Shown: in pieces, positions 8,744-17,624 of the stretch
Layout of the letters: each line of letters opens with the position of its first letter
How positions within the stretch are numbered: position 1 is the stretch's first letter
NCBI GenBank assembly: GCA_007376345.1
Contig: VMGA01000001.1
Coordinates: 1 to 61,746, forward strand
From: Microgenomates group bacterium Gr01-1014_16
Lineage (GTDB): Bacteria; Patescibacteriota; Microgenomatia; CAZETR01; Amesbacteraceae
Length of the DNA: 61,746 bases
Direction of reading: 5' to 3'
Notes under the pieces: generated by a model
What the model was told of the DNA's origin: nothing
Databases searched by the model: none
What the model saw: the letters and a program-made list of their open reading frames with translations, nothing else
Translations under genes and position numbers: made by a program

Positions 8744-9076
8744 CTAATATGTGACTATACTGCGATTAAAGCGCAAGTCAATCCGGCTGGGTGTCCGGCC
8801 GGTGACGCGGCTGCGGTCTAAAATAGCAGTCAGTGAAGAATACCAATTATCGGGCGATTTTTCTATATCTAAAATAACTTCCGACCCTGAGGCGAGATAA
8901 ATTGTTAGAGTTTTGTTATCAAGTTTTGCTGATGATGCCTGGTTTCCCAGCCGGGAAAAAAAGCGCTGGGTCGGATGAGTAGACGGAACAGCAGTGGCAG
9001 CTTGCGAAGGAACAGTGCGATAACGATAGAGCAGGAGAAGGCTAAAGATGGCAATAGGAAGTATGACTTTCCTCAT
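8744..9076 (-). CDS. ftsQ: Short FtsQ/DivIB-like protein (110 aa, no room for a POTRA domain)
   Basis: N-terminal TM; SGSEVILDIEKSPDNWYSSLTAIL...IDLRFNRSIV resembles FtsQ C-terminus; sits between murG and ftsA. Confidence 0.6.
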   Translation of the reverse strand: MRKVILPIAIFSLLLLYRYRTVPSQAATAVPSTHPTQRFFSRLGNQASSAKLDNKTLTIYLASGSEVILDIEKSPDNWYSSLTAILDRSRVTGRTPSRIDLRFNRSIVTY

Positions 9077-10092
9077 GTAAATTGCTCTTTAATTAATTGA
9101 AGTAGGTTTTTTGTTCCGTCGAGCGGTAGGTTTAATGGTACGGGGTGGAGTGCTAATGCCGATTTGATTGAAGAAACGAGGGTTGACGGGGATAATAGGT
9201 TCTGGGGCAAAATTATCGCTTGGGACGAAAGCGCTTGGGCGTTTTTGAGTTGTTCGTTGTGTGAGACCCAGGGAATAGGTATAAGAACACATCTCTTGCT
9301 TAGAACGCCTAACTCGTAAGTGATGTGGGCTCCGGCTCGGCTGATCACAACGGCTGCCTCTTTGATAGAATTTATGGCTTTGGCTGAATCGTAATCAAAT
9401 GTTTCATAGTTAGCATGTTTTATGGATCGGGCAATTTTTATGTCCCTGAATCCGGTTTGGTGAATAACTTGATATTTTTTTAACAATTTCGGAAGCGCCG
9501 AAAAAACGGCTTTATTAATAACATGAGAACCGTTTTTCCCCCCCGTGATGTAAATGAGGTTTCGGGTTTGGGATTTTGAAGCAGTTATAATCTCCGGCCT
9601 AATCGGCAAGCCTGTAACAATCGTTTTGTCTTTGGGATAGTACCGGATACTTTCAGGCCATGATACAGCAATTTTTTTAACAAAATAGGATATGAGTTTA
9701 TTGGCTAGCCCCGCGACTACGGTTTGTTCATGAGTAATGCTGGGAATTCCTAAAAGCCAACCGGAAATTACGGTGGGGACGGCCAGATAGCCCCCGAAGG
9801 AAACGATGCCGTCGGGACGGTGTAGCAGTAACAGTAACAGTGACTGGAGGAAGCCGACGGGGATGAGAATCAATTTCAGTGGATTATAGGTGCGATAGAA
9901 TTTGCCGGCGTAGAGATTACAAAATTTGAAGCCGGCGGCGGTAACTTCACGATATTCGGCCGAATCGGAAGAATCGCCCCACAGGGAATGGCGATGGCCG
10001 AACCAGATAATTTGCCAGTCTTCTTTTTGCAAAGCAATGGCTACTTCCAGGGCGCTAGTGTGATGGCCTCCGGTAAAAACTAGTTTTTTCAT
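9073..10092 (-). CDS. murG: UDP-GlcNAc:undecaprenyl-PP-MurNAc-pentapeptide GlcNAc transferase
   Basis: TGGHHTSALEVA, SFGGYLAVPTVISGWLLGIPSITHEQ, SRAGAHITYEL. Confidence 0.9.
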   Translation of the reverse strand: MKKLVFTGGHHTSALEVAIALQKEDWQIIWFGHRHSLWGDSSDSAEYREVTAAGFKFCNLYAGKFYRTYNPLKLILIPVGFLQSLLLLLLHRPDGIVSFGGYLAVPTVISGWLLGIPSITHEQTVVAGLANKLISYFVKKIAVSWPESIRYYPKDKTIVTGLPIRPEIITASKSQTRNLIYITGGKNGSHVINKAVFSALPKLLKKYQVIHQTGFRDIKIARSIKHANYETFDYDSAKAINSIKEAAVVISRAGAHITYELGVLSKRCVLIPIPWVSHNEQLKNAQALSSQAIILPQNLLSPSTLVSSIKSALALHPVPLNLPLDGTKNLLQLIKEQFT

Positions 10093-11146
10093 GGCGGGAA
10101 ATACTGATGAGGATACCTGAAGCTAGCAAAAGGACGACCAGGGAAGAACCGCCATATGAAACAAGGGGGAGCGGGACGCCGGTTAAGGGGGTGAGGGCAA
10201 CTTGGGAGGAAAGGTTGAGAAATGTTTGGATACCGAGCCAAGAGGAGATACCGGCAGCCAGATTGCGGGTAAACGGCGACGGAGCGGCGGCGGAAGCTTG
10301 AAACCCGAGATGGATAAGCAGCCAAAAAGCGGATAACACCAGCAGGGTGCCGAGCAAGCCAAATTCTTCCCCGATGACGGCAAAAATCGAGTCGGTGGTG
10401 ACTTCGGGCAAAAATTCGTATTTTTGACGAGACTGACCCAGCCCGCGGCCGAACAAGCCCCCTGAACCCAAACTAATGAGGGCCTGTCGAACCTGATAGG
10501 AAGAACCTAAGGGATCGTGACTGGAATCAAAATAAGTTCTCAAGCGGGCTAATCTATAAGGTGAGATGATTATAAACAGGGTTAGACAGGCAATAGCAAG
10601 GGGGACTAGGCCGAAAAAATGGAGCCACCGGCCACCGGCTACGAAATAAACCGCCAGGCCAATGCCAGCGAGAATGAGGGCCGTTCCCAAATCGGGCTGG
10701 AACAAAATGAGCCCGACTGGAAGAGCGAGGAGAACAAGAAATTGGAGAAACCGGGAGGCGGGCGGTGCCTTAAGAAAAGCTGACAAATACATGATGAGAG
10801 AGAGTTTGGCCAGCTCTGCCGGTTGAAAGGAAAACAAACCAAGATCCAACCAGCGACGGGCACCTAAAAGCTTGAGTCCTATGCCAGGAATGAGAACCAC
10901 CAGAAGTAGAATTAAACTGGTTATATAAAGGAAAGGAGCCGGTTTTTCCCAATACGATGGGTTGATCTTGGAAACAATGACCAGTCCCACCAGACCGAGC
11001 GCGGTCCAGACAGATTGGAGCTTGAGATAAAACCAACGGTCGGAAAAGTCGCGTTGAGCGGTGACGACCGAGGAACTAGCGACCATAATCAGGCCAAAAA
11101 TGGCTAAGCTGACGATCAGGACTACCAGAAGTCTTACGCTAGCCAT
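10055..11146 (-). CDS. ftsW: SEDS family FtsW
   Basis: FQPAELAKLSLIMYLSAF, FQPDLGTALILAG, GLFGRGLGQSRQKYEFLPEVTTDSIFAVIGEE; position in dcw cluster. Confidence 0.92.
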   Translation of the reverse strand: MASVRLLVVLIVSLAIFGLIMVASSSVVTAQRDFSDRWFYLKLQSVWTALGLVGLVIVSKINPSYWEKPAPFLYITSLILLLVVLIPGIGLKLLGARRWLDLGLFSFQPAELAKLSLIMYLSAFLKAPPASRFLQFLVLLALPVGLILFQPDLGTALILAGIGLAVYFVAGGRWLHFFGLVPLAIACLTLFIIISPYRLARLRTYFDSSHDPLGSSYQVRQALISLGSGGLFGRGLGQSRQKYEFLPEVTTDSIFAVIGEEFGLLGTLLVLSAFWLLIHLGFQASAAAPSPFTRNLAAGISSWLGIQTFLNLSSQVALTPLTGVPLPLVSYGGSSLVVLLLASGILISISRHEKTSFYRRPSH

Positions 11147-12165
11147 AAACCTAATATTGAGAGAATAACTCCGATAAGCCAGGCCCGTTGGACTATTTTT
11201 GGTTCCGGCCAACCGCGTATCTGAAGCAGGTGATGCAGCGGCGCAATGTGGAATAACCGACGGTGGAGAAGCCTAAGAGAAAGCGATTGCAGAAGCGAGG
11301 ATGACAGATCCAGAACAAAAAGTCCGCCGATGACAAAAAGTACGACTGGTTTGCCTAAAAGCAATGAAATAACAGCGAGAGTGGAACCAAAGGAGATGGC
11401 CCCGGCGTTACCTAGCCACAAACGGGCGGGAAAAATGTTGAAGTATAAGAAGGCTAATAGCGAGCCAAGCCAAAGGGCAATAAACACCGAAAGCGGAGTA
11501 TCCAGGGAGGCAACGGAAATGACCCAGAACGCAAGCAGGCAAATAAGCAATAAACCGGAGGCGAGGCCATCCAGGCCATCCGTATAATCAAAGGCGGTCG
11601 TAAAAAAAAATATGATGAGCGCGGAGACCGGGACATACCACCAACCAAGATGCCAAATCCCGACCACGGGCAAATTGAGGGCGGTGATGTGTAAGTTTTG
11701 GAACAACAACAGACCACAAAATAAAGACAGGATAAATTTCAGAAGCTGTTTGGAAGACTTCGGAATTATGGGGATTGAATCTTGGGACGAGGGAAAAATT
11801 TTGCGCAGATCGTCGTAAAGGCCGATTAAACCAAAAGAAATAAAGGTAAAAAAAACGATGTTCAGCTCTTCTTTGAGGGGAAAATTGCTGGAAATGTATA
11901 CGCCGCTTTTCGAGAGAAGAGGAAATAATAATAAATAGAGTAGGCTGACTAAAAAAATCATTAATATTCCTCCCCCAACCGGAGTGCCGGCTTTCCAAAT
12001 GTGGAGAGAGTGCAAGGCTGTGGAAGCCGGAGAAGATTCACGGGTTAGTCCGGAAGTATCAGAACGATGGGTGATACGAAGCCGGTAAAGCAGATCAATA
12101 AAAGGCACAATGGCCAAAGCGGTGATTATGAATGAAAAGAGAAGAAGTCCGAGATACAAGGCCAT
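11134..12165 (-). CDS. mraY: Phospho-MurNAc-pentapeptide transferase
   Basis: TPVGGGILM, FDYTDGLDGLASG, RLWLGNAGAISFGSTLA; ATG at 12165 preferred. Confidence 0.9.
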   Translation of the reverse strand: MALYLGLLLFSFIITALAIVPFIDLLYRLRITHRSDTSGLTRESSPASTALHSLHIWKAGTPVGGGILMIFLVSLLYLLLFPLLSKSGVYISSNFPLKEELNIVFFTFISFGLIGLYDDLRKIFPSSQDSIPIIPKSSKQLLKFILSLFCGLLLFQNLHITALNLPVVGIWHLGWWYVPVSALIIFFFTTAFDYTDGLDGLASGLLLICLLAFWVISVASLDTPLSVFIALWLGSLLAFLYFNIFPARLWLGNAGAISFGSTLAVISLLLGKPVVLFVIGGLFVLDLSSSLLQSLSLRLLHRRLFHIAPLHHLLQIRGWPEPKIVQRAWLIGVILSILGLWLA

Positions 12166-12166
12166 A

Positions 12167-12194
12167 ATATTCAATGTTCAATATTCAATGTTCA
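12167..12194. repeat. Heptamer microrepeat (ATATTCA ATGTTCA)x2
   Basis: Four 7-mers spanning the dgkA stop/mraY start junction. Confidence 0.8.
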
Positions 12195-12540
12195 ATAACT
12201 TGGGAATAAATATTATCAGGGCGATGATAACGGCGCCGATGGCGTAGACCAACATGGCAGCAGCGGATACATCTTTGGCTATTTTGGCTTTAGAGTGGAA
12301 TTGGTCAGTAATTAGATCAACGGTTGACTCTATGGCCGTGTTGATTAACTCAATTACTAACCCAAAACTAATTGTGACGGCTAAAATCAGCCACTCGGGA
12401 GTGGAAATTTGATAAGAGTATCCAGCTACAATAGCGACAGCGGAAAGAAGCAAGTGAATGGCGAAGTTGGGTTGGGTAGTTAAAGCATAAAACAGTCCGG
12501 CGAGGGCGTGATAGAAAGAAACAGTGTGGCGGCGAAGCAT
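12178..12540 (-). CDS. dgkA: Diacylglycerol kinase family (DgkA/undecaprenol kinase-like)
   Basis: NFAIHLLLSAVAIVAGY, EWLILAVTISFGLVIELINTAIESTVDLIT, AKDVSAAAMLV. Confidence 0.9.
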   Translation of the reverse strand: MLRRHTVSFYHALAGLFYALTTQPNFAIHLLLSAVAIVAGYSYQISTPEWLILAVTISFGLVIELINTAIESTVDLITDQFHSKAKIAKDVSAAAMLVYAIGAVIIALIIFIPKLLNIEY

Positions 12541-12555
12541 GAGATGATTATATCC

Positions 12556-14223
12556 CTAGTTTGTCGGGGGAATCCCGTAGTAAGCAAATAACTGACGGGC
12601 GATTGAAAACCAGATAGGGGCGGCCGTGGTACTGCCCCATTGAGACGGCGTAGGATCGTCAAGGGTGACTAACATAACGAATTTGGGATTATCGGCCGGA
12701 GCAAAGCCAATAAACGAGGAAATGACTTTGGTGGGATCGTAATGACCGGAGATGGGAACCTGAGCTGTCCCGGTTTTTCCGGCAATTTGAAAACCCGGGG
12801 GCTTGTAATACCGAACTTCGCCACGATTGACACCGTTGACCATCATTTGCGTGACAAGGGCTGCAGATTTGGCAGAAATTATCCTGGTAGGCGGGGTGGG
12901 AGAAAATGGCTCGATTCGGCCATTAATTAATTGGCCGGATCCAATTCTGGGGGAGACTAATTTTCCGCCGTTGGCAATTACCGATACCGCCCGCAAGAGT
13001 TGAAGGCGAGTAATAGCAATGCCCTGGCCAAAGCCCAGGGTGGCCCAATCGATTTCACGCCACTGATCATCGGGGCGGAGCGGAGGGCTGGATTCTTCCT
13101 GCAAGTCTATTCCCGTCGGGCTACCGAATCCAAAACGGCGAATATAGTCTAACAACTGAGACCTGCCTAACTTGCGGCTGACAAAGACCATGCCGACGTT
13201 GTCGGAGTGGAGAATGACATCGAACATATCCGATCCGGGGTAATACTTGTCATTGTAACTTCTGACGGTGGCATCGCCGATAGTTACCGGACCGGAGCAG
13301 GTCGCGCAAATCGTCTGTGGAGTCACGACCCCTGAATCCAACGCGGCTGCCATGACGATGGCTTTGAAAGTGCTGCCCGGCTCGTAACTGTCGGCAACCA
13401 AGGGGTTGGGATAGTCGCTTTGAGAATATTTGGAAAAGGCGGCTGGATCATAGCCGGGGATGGAAACCAGACCCAAAACTTGGCCAGTAAAAGGTTCTAA
13501 TACGGCAATACTTCCGCCCCGGGCATTATATTTGGCAAGCCCATCGCTAAGTGCTTGATAGATAATATGTTGAACTGTCCGGTCAATAGAGGTTTTGATG
13601 CTATGCCCTGATTGGGGAAGAATGCGAAAATTTTTTCCAAAGATGATCGGACGGTTAAAAGCGTCGTGTTCCTGGAGGAGTCGGCCGGGCCGTCCGGAAA
13701 GAAGCCGGTCGTAAAAACCTTCCAGACCAAAATACCCCTGTGGCAAGCCGGATTGATTTTGGGCGACGAAACCCAGAAGATACGCGCTGGCGGTTCCTTC
13801 GGGATAAGTCCGGCCGGGTTCCGGCTCAAAACCCAAACCGGAAATGTGCCTGGACTCAATTTCTTCTTTAACCGACTGGGGCACTTGGTGGGAGAGTACG
13901 TACCAGGATAAGCTGGAATCCAGGGCCGTCTGTAACCGGGCTTTAGCGCTGTCGGAGGAAGGCAGGGAAGCAAGAAAATCGGTGGACGAAAGTTTTTGCG
14001 GGTCGATATAGAGAAGATAATTTTCTACGCTGGTGGCGAGAGGGAACAGGTCCGAGGCCAGGATATCTCCCCGAGGACTAGGAATATCAAACCAGGTGAG
14101 TTGCTGTTGGTCGGCCTGGGCCTTGAGGGAAGAGGCTTGAAACACTTGCCAATAAATTAACCTGCAGGCTATACCCAGACCGCCCAACCAGAAAACAAAT
14201 TTAAGAAGGCGGATCCGGCTCAT
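12556..14223 (-). CDS. ftsI: Penicillin-binding protein, transpeptidase (FtsI/PBP2-like)
   Basis: SYEPGSTFKAIVMAAAL (SxxK), SDN, AGKTGTAQVP (KTG). Confidence 0.93.
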   Translation of the reverse strand: MSRIRLLKFVFWLGGLGIACRLIYWQVFQASSLKAQADQQQLTWFDIPSPRGDILASDLFPLATSVENYLLYIDPQKLSSTDFLASLPSSDSAKARLQTALDSSLSWYVLSHQVPQSVKEEIESRHISGLGFEPEPGRTYPEGTASAYLLGFVAQNQSGLPQGYFGLEGFYDRLLSGRPGRLLQEHDAFNRPIIFGKNFRILPQSGHSIKTSIDRTVQHIIYQALSDGLAKYNARGGSIAVLEPFTGQVLGLVSIPGYDPAAFSKYSQSDYPNPLVADSYEPGSTFKAIVMAAALDSGVVTPQTICATCSGPVTIGDATVRSYNDKYYPGSDMFDVILHSDNVGMVFVSRKLGRSQLLDYIRRFGFGSPTGIDLQEESSPPLRPDDQWREIDWATLGFGQGIAITRLQLLRAVSVIANGGKLVSPRIGSGQLINGRIEPFSPTPPTRIISAKSAALVTQMMVNGVNRGEVRYYKPPGFQIAGKTGTAQVPISGHYDPTKVISSFIGFAPADNPKFVMLVTLDDPTPSQWGSTTAAPIWFSIARQLFAYYGIPPTN

Positions 14224-14489
14224 GGCGCCATGGCGGTGGACAGGGGAGACAGAACGGTGGCGTTTGTGTGAATAAAATTAAGTCCGGCTGCCGAAGCTTG
14301 AATCGAGGCCAAAGACGATTTGCCCCAAATTGCCAATTGCAGCTGGGAGTTTTGAGATTTGATTTCGGAAACTTGCGAGGAAACACCACTTATTTCCCGA
14401 CCGGCGGCAGAATAAGCCGAGGTGAGCAAAAACTGGGCGCCCAAAAGGGCAAGATTTATAAAAATGATGGCAAGTTTAAGTTTTGACAT
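14220..14489 (-). CDS. FtsL-like small membrane protein
   Basis: Single TM plus coiled coil; between rsmH and ftsI. Confidence 0.55.
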   Translation of the reverse strand: MSKLKLAIIFINLALLGAQFLLTSAYSAAGREISGVSSQVSEIKSQNSQLQLAIWGKSSLASIQASAAGLNFIHTNATVLSPLSTAMAP

Positions 14490-15273
14490 ATACACGAAGC
14501 TTGGCGTTTTTTTCACCTGACAAATATTTAATTAATTTATCTTTGGAAAATTGTTGTTTGACGAGACGATCTTCTAATGAGTGAAAGCTAATGACGACTA
14601 ATCTACCGCCTGGCTCAAGCAGATCATAGGCTTGGGGCAAAACCGATTTGAGAGCTCCCAGCTCGTCATTTACGGCAATGCGCAAGGCCTGGAAAGCTTG
14701 TTGAGACCATTTGCCAGTTGTTCTGGCAAACTCAAATGTGGTGCTAAACGGCCGGTTTTCAACAATTTTGCGGGCTAGATACTTTGAGACCGGTATTTCA
14801 CCGTACGATTTGAGTAAATGGTTTAATTGTTGAATTGTTAATTTGTTAACTAAATCCGCGGCGGTGTTAGATAGAGAAGGATCCATGCGCATGTCCAGAG
14901 GTCCGTCTTTTTGAAAAGAGAAGCCCCGGGAATCTGTGAAAATCTGATGTTCGGACACTCCCAGATCGATGAGCACGCCTGAAACTGGGTTAAATCCGTA
15001 TTGATTTGCAACTTCGGTTAGGTGGATGAAATTTGAATGGACTATAACAAGATCAGGCCCCCCTTCGCCTAAAGGCTTCGGAGGGGCAAGGCAGGCAAGT
15101 GATTCTGTTATAGCGTCAGGGTCTTGGTCCATGGCCAGGACATTTCCACCTTGTTTGAGAATTTCGAGTGTATGGCCGCCACCACCTAAAGTACAATCAA
15201 TATATTTTTTGCCGGGGCAAACGGCTAAAAACGCGACAGCTTCTTGTAAAAGTACAGGGTTATGATATGTCAA
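14476..15273 (-). CDS. rsmH: 16S rRNA (cytosine1402-N4)-methyltransferase RsmH
   Basis: YHNPVLLQEAV, DCTLGGGGHTLEIL, DLGVSEHQIFTDSRGFSFQKDGPLDMRMD, FHSLEDRLVKQQF. Confidence 0.95.
   Translation of the reverse strand: MTYHNPVLLQEAVAFLAVCPGKKYIDCTLGGGGHTLEILKQGGNVLAMDQDPDAITESLACLAPPKPLGEGGPDLVIVHSNFIHLTEVANQYGFNPVSGVLIDLGVSEHQIFTDSRGFSFQKDGPLDMRMDPSLSNTAADLVNKLTIQQLNHLLKSYGEIPVSKYLARKIVENRPFSTTFEFARTTGKWSQQAFQALRIAVNDELGALKSVLPQAYDLLEPGGRLVVISFHSLEDRLVKQQFSKDKLIKYLSGEKNAKLRVYVKT
14821..14852. repeat. 8-nt tandem microrepeat GTTTAATT GTTGAATT GTTAATTT GTTAACTA
   Basis: Four 8-mers inside rsmH (LVNKLTIQQLN). Confidence 0.7.
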
Positions 15274-15685
15274 GTTTTTCGGCTATAGCCTCTCTTTTGG
15301 CATTAACTTGCGAGGTATAGCTGGCAAACTTGGTTTTGTCCCAGATTTCGATTCTGTCTATGGCCCCAGCGACAACGCAGATTTCGCTGATGCCAGCAAA
15401 ATTGCGCAGAAAGTCCGGAACCAGTATTCGGCCAAGAGAATCGATTTCGACCTCTGTAGCCCCGTAGGACAGGGCGCGGGTGAATCCCCGGGCGTCCGTC
15501 CTGGTTAGAGGCAGTTGGGACAATTTGTAAATGAGCTGTTCCCAGGCGGCTTTAGGATAGAGAAATATACATCCGTCCAAGCCTTGGGCTAGGACGGCTC
15601 CATCGTCAAGTTGGGAACGGAATTTTTTCGGTATTGAGAGACGACCCTTGGCTTCGAGTGAGTGTTCATATTGGCCGATAAACAT
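15260..15685 (-). CDS. mraZ: Transcriptional regulator MraZ
   Basis: FIGQYEHSLEAKGRLSIPKKFR, DSLGRILVPDFLRNFAGI. Confidence 0.95.
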   Translation of the reverse strand: MFIGQYEHSLEAKGRLSIPKKFRSQLDDGAVLAQGLDGCIFLYPKAAWEQLIYKLSQLPLTRTDARGFTRALSYGATEVEIDSLGRILVPDFLRNFAGISEICVVAGAIDRIEIWDKTKFASYTSQVNAKREAIAEKLDIS

Positions 15686-15696
15686 AAGTCATAATT

Positions 15697-15723
15697 TACC
15701 ACTTTTTACCACTTGATGCCACT
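15697..15723 (-). promoter_or_regulatory. Putative MraZ operator: three AGTGG boxes at 10-nt spacing
   Basis: Minus strand AGTGGcatcaAGTGGtaaaaAGTGGtaaa; CCACT at 15699, 15709, 15719. Confidence 0.75.
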
Positions 15724-15749
15724 ATAGACGCGTTGACATACTTTGTCAA
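15721..15749 (-). promoter_or_regulatory. mraZ/dcw promoter TTGACA-17-TATAGT
   Basis: -35 TGTCAA on + at 15744-15749, -10 ACTATA on + at 15721-15726; 17-bp spacer; -10 overlaps distal operator box. Confidence 0.8.
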
Positions 15750-15753
15750 CGCG
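15729..15753. repeat. Perfect inverted repeat CGCGTTGACA-TACTT-TGTCAACGCG covering the -35
   Basis: 10-bp perfect arms, 5-nt centre. Confidence 0.85.
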
Positions 15754-15756
15754 AAT

Positions 15757-15804
15757 ATATGCCGAAACCGGCTCGATCCTCGAGCCGAAAAAGTTTTGGC
15801 ATAT
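15757..15804. repeat. Nested hairpin repeat (copy 1)
   Basis: ATATGCCGAAAC|CGGCTCGA-TCC-TCGAGCCG|AAAAA|GTTTTGGCATAT. Confidence 0.8.
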
Positions 15805-15874
15805 GATATGTTTTCACGAAGATGTCAAGCCCCCTTCGCTGAAGCTTCGGCGGGCCAAAGGACAATAAGGTAGA

Positions 15875-16357
15875 TTAGAGGTTGATGGAAGTTCCGGGGG
15901 AGACTGTGAAGGGAAGAGTGGCGTTGTAGACGCTGCGGCCGGCGGAGTCACGCAAAGCTAGTTCCATGACGGCGTTGTCTATTTTGGTGTGATAGGTGAA
16001 CTTGCCGGAAGATTCGGAGCCTAGAAGTTGTTTATAGGAATAATCGGTCTGGCCGTCGAGTTTGGCGGAGGCATTCACACCGGTTTGGATTTTATTGCCT
16101 TTGACTGTGGCATCGTAAATGAGATTGTACTCCAATTGGTCAGATTTGATATTGGTGATATTGACTGTGACGTAATGAGCGTCGGAGCTGAAGTCCAGAC
16201 GAGCTTTGGGGTATTGGTCGGGGGTGAGTTGTTCGGCGATGCCGGGGATAGGAGTAGTTGTTGGTTGTTGGTTGTTGGTTGTTGGTTTGCGAAATAGAAA
16301 AAACCCGCCAAGAATTAAAACAAGAACAACAGTACCAACGATTATTTTTTTCTGCAC
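15875..16357 (-). CDS. Membrane-anchored hypothetical protein
   Basis: N-terminal TM then PTTNNQQPTTT linker and beta-rich domain. Confidence 0.7.
   Translation of the reverse strand: MQKKIIVGTVVLVLILGGFFLFRKPTTNNQQPTTTPIPGIAEQLTPDQYPKARLDFSSDAHYVTVNITNIKSDQLEYNLIYDATVKGNKIQTGVNASAKLDGQTDYSYKQLLGSESSGKFTYHTKIDNAVMELALRDSAGRSVYNATLPFTVSPGTSINL
16255..16289. repeat. Heptamer microrepeat TAGTTGT (TGGTTGT)x3 TGGTTTG
   Basis: Five 7-mers in the linker of the preceding ORF. Confidence 0.85.
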
Positions 16358-16360
16358 GAC

Positions 16361-17620
16361 TTAGTTTAACTTCGAAGCAAAGAAAGAGTCAAGTTGGGAG
16401 ACGGAAACACGCTCCTGCTGAGCTGTATCTCGATCACGGACGGTCACTGTATCGTCCTCTAATGTCTGATAATCAACAGTGACGCACCAGGGGGTGCCGA
16501 TTTCATCCTGGGCATAATATCTTTTGCCGATGTTGCCGCGATCATCGAAAGTAACAGTAAGTGTAACTGTAACAGATTTAAGATTTTTATAAATTTCCTT
16601 AGCCTTATTTACTAAGTTTTCTTTATTGGCGACCAAGGGAAATACGGCAACTTTGTATGGGGCGAGTTTGGGGTGGAGCTTCAAAACCACCCTGTCTCCC
16701 ACTTCGGAATAGGAGTCAAGTAAAAAGAATAGTGTTGCCCGATCTACTCCGCCCGAAGTTTCAATAACCCAGGGCGTGTAATCTTTGTATGTTAGTTTGT
16801 GCCGGGACAGATCCCAGTCGCCGCGATGATGAATACCTTCAAATTCTTTCCAGCCGAAAGGCGAATTGTACTCAATGTCCTCTGCTTTTCTAGCATAGTG
16901 AGCTCGCTCATCTAAAGAGTGCTCTCGAAAACGCAAATTTTCTTTTTTAATACCTAATTTCTCATACCATTCAATACGCATTTGACGCCAATAGAGAAAC
17001 CATCGTTCGGCTTCGTTTTCGTCTGGTTTCACAAAAAATTCCAATTCCATTTGTTCAAACTCGCGACTTCTGAATGTGAAATTGCCCGGAGTAATTTCGT
17101 TTCTAAATGCTTTGCCGATTTGGGCTATGCCGAAGGGGATTTCTACACGAGAAGAGTCAACAACATTTTTAAAGTTTACAAATACGCCTTGGGTAATTTC
17201 GCCACGCAAATAGGTTTTTGTTTTAGGTTCGGTTGAGCCCAGATAAACCTCGGTCAAGAGATTAAAAATTTTTGGTTCTGTAAGCTGCCCATCACAATCG
17301 GGGCATTGACTGCCGACTAGTTGATCGGCACGGAAGCGATGATGACAAGATTTACATTCGACGAGGGGGTCGGTAAAGGCTTGGGTGTGGCCGGAGGCTT
17401 CCCAAACAGTTGGGTTCATGATGATGGCGGCGTCCAGACCTACCACGTCATTCCTTTGGTAAACCATCGATTTCCACCATTCTTTTTTGATATTGTTTTT
17501 AAGCTCTACTCCTAGTGGACCATAATCCCAAAACCCCTGCAATCCTCCATAAATTTCGGAGCCGGGGTAGATAAATCCTCTTCTTTTACACAAACTGACA
17601 ATCTTTTCCATTAGATCCAT
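16361..17620 (-). CDS. glyS: Glycyl-tRNA synthetase (homodimeric type)
   Basis: CKRRGFIYPGSEIYGG, GIAQIGKAFRNEITPGNFTFRSREFEQMELEFF, class II motifs. Confidence 0.95.
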   Translation of the reverse strand: MDLMEKIVSLCKRRGFIYPGSEIYGGLQGFWDYGPLGVELKNNIKKEWWKSMVYQRNDVVGLDAAIIMNPTVWEASGHTQAFTDPLVECKSCHHRFRADQLVGSQCPDCDGQLTEPKIFNLLTEVYLGSTEPKTKTYLRGEITQGVFVNFKNVVDSSRVEIPFGIAQIGKAFRNEITPGNFTFRSREFEQMELEFFVKPDENEAERWFLYWRQMRIEWYEKLGIKKENLRFREHSLDERAHYARKAEDIEYNSPFGWKEFEGIHHRGDWDLSRHKLTYKDYTPWVIETSGGVDRATLFFLLDSYSEVGDRVVLKLHPKLAPYKVAVFPLVANKENLVNKAKEIYKNLKSVTVTLTVTFDDRGNIGKRYYAQDEIGTPWCVTVDYQTLEDDTVTVRDRDTAQQERVSVSQLDSFFASKLN

Positions 17621-17624
17621 GTTG

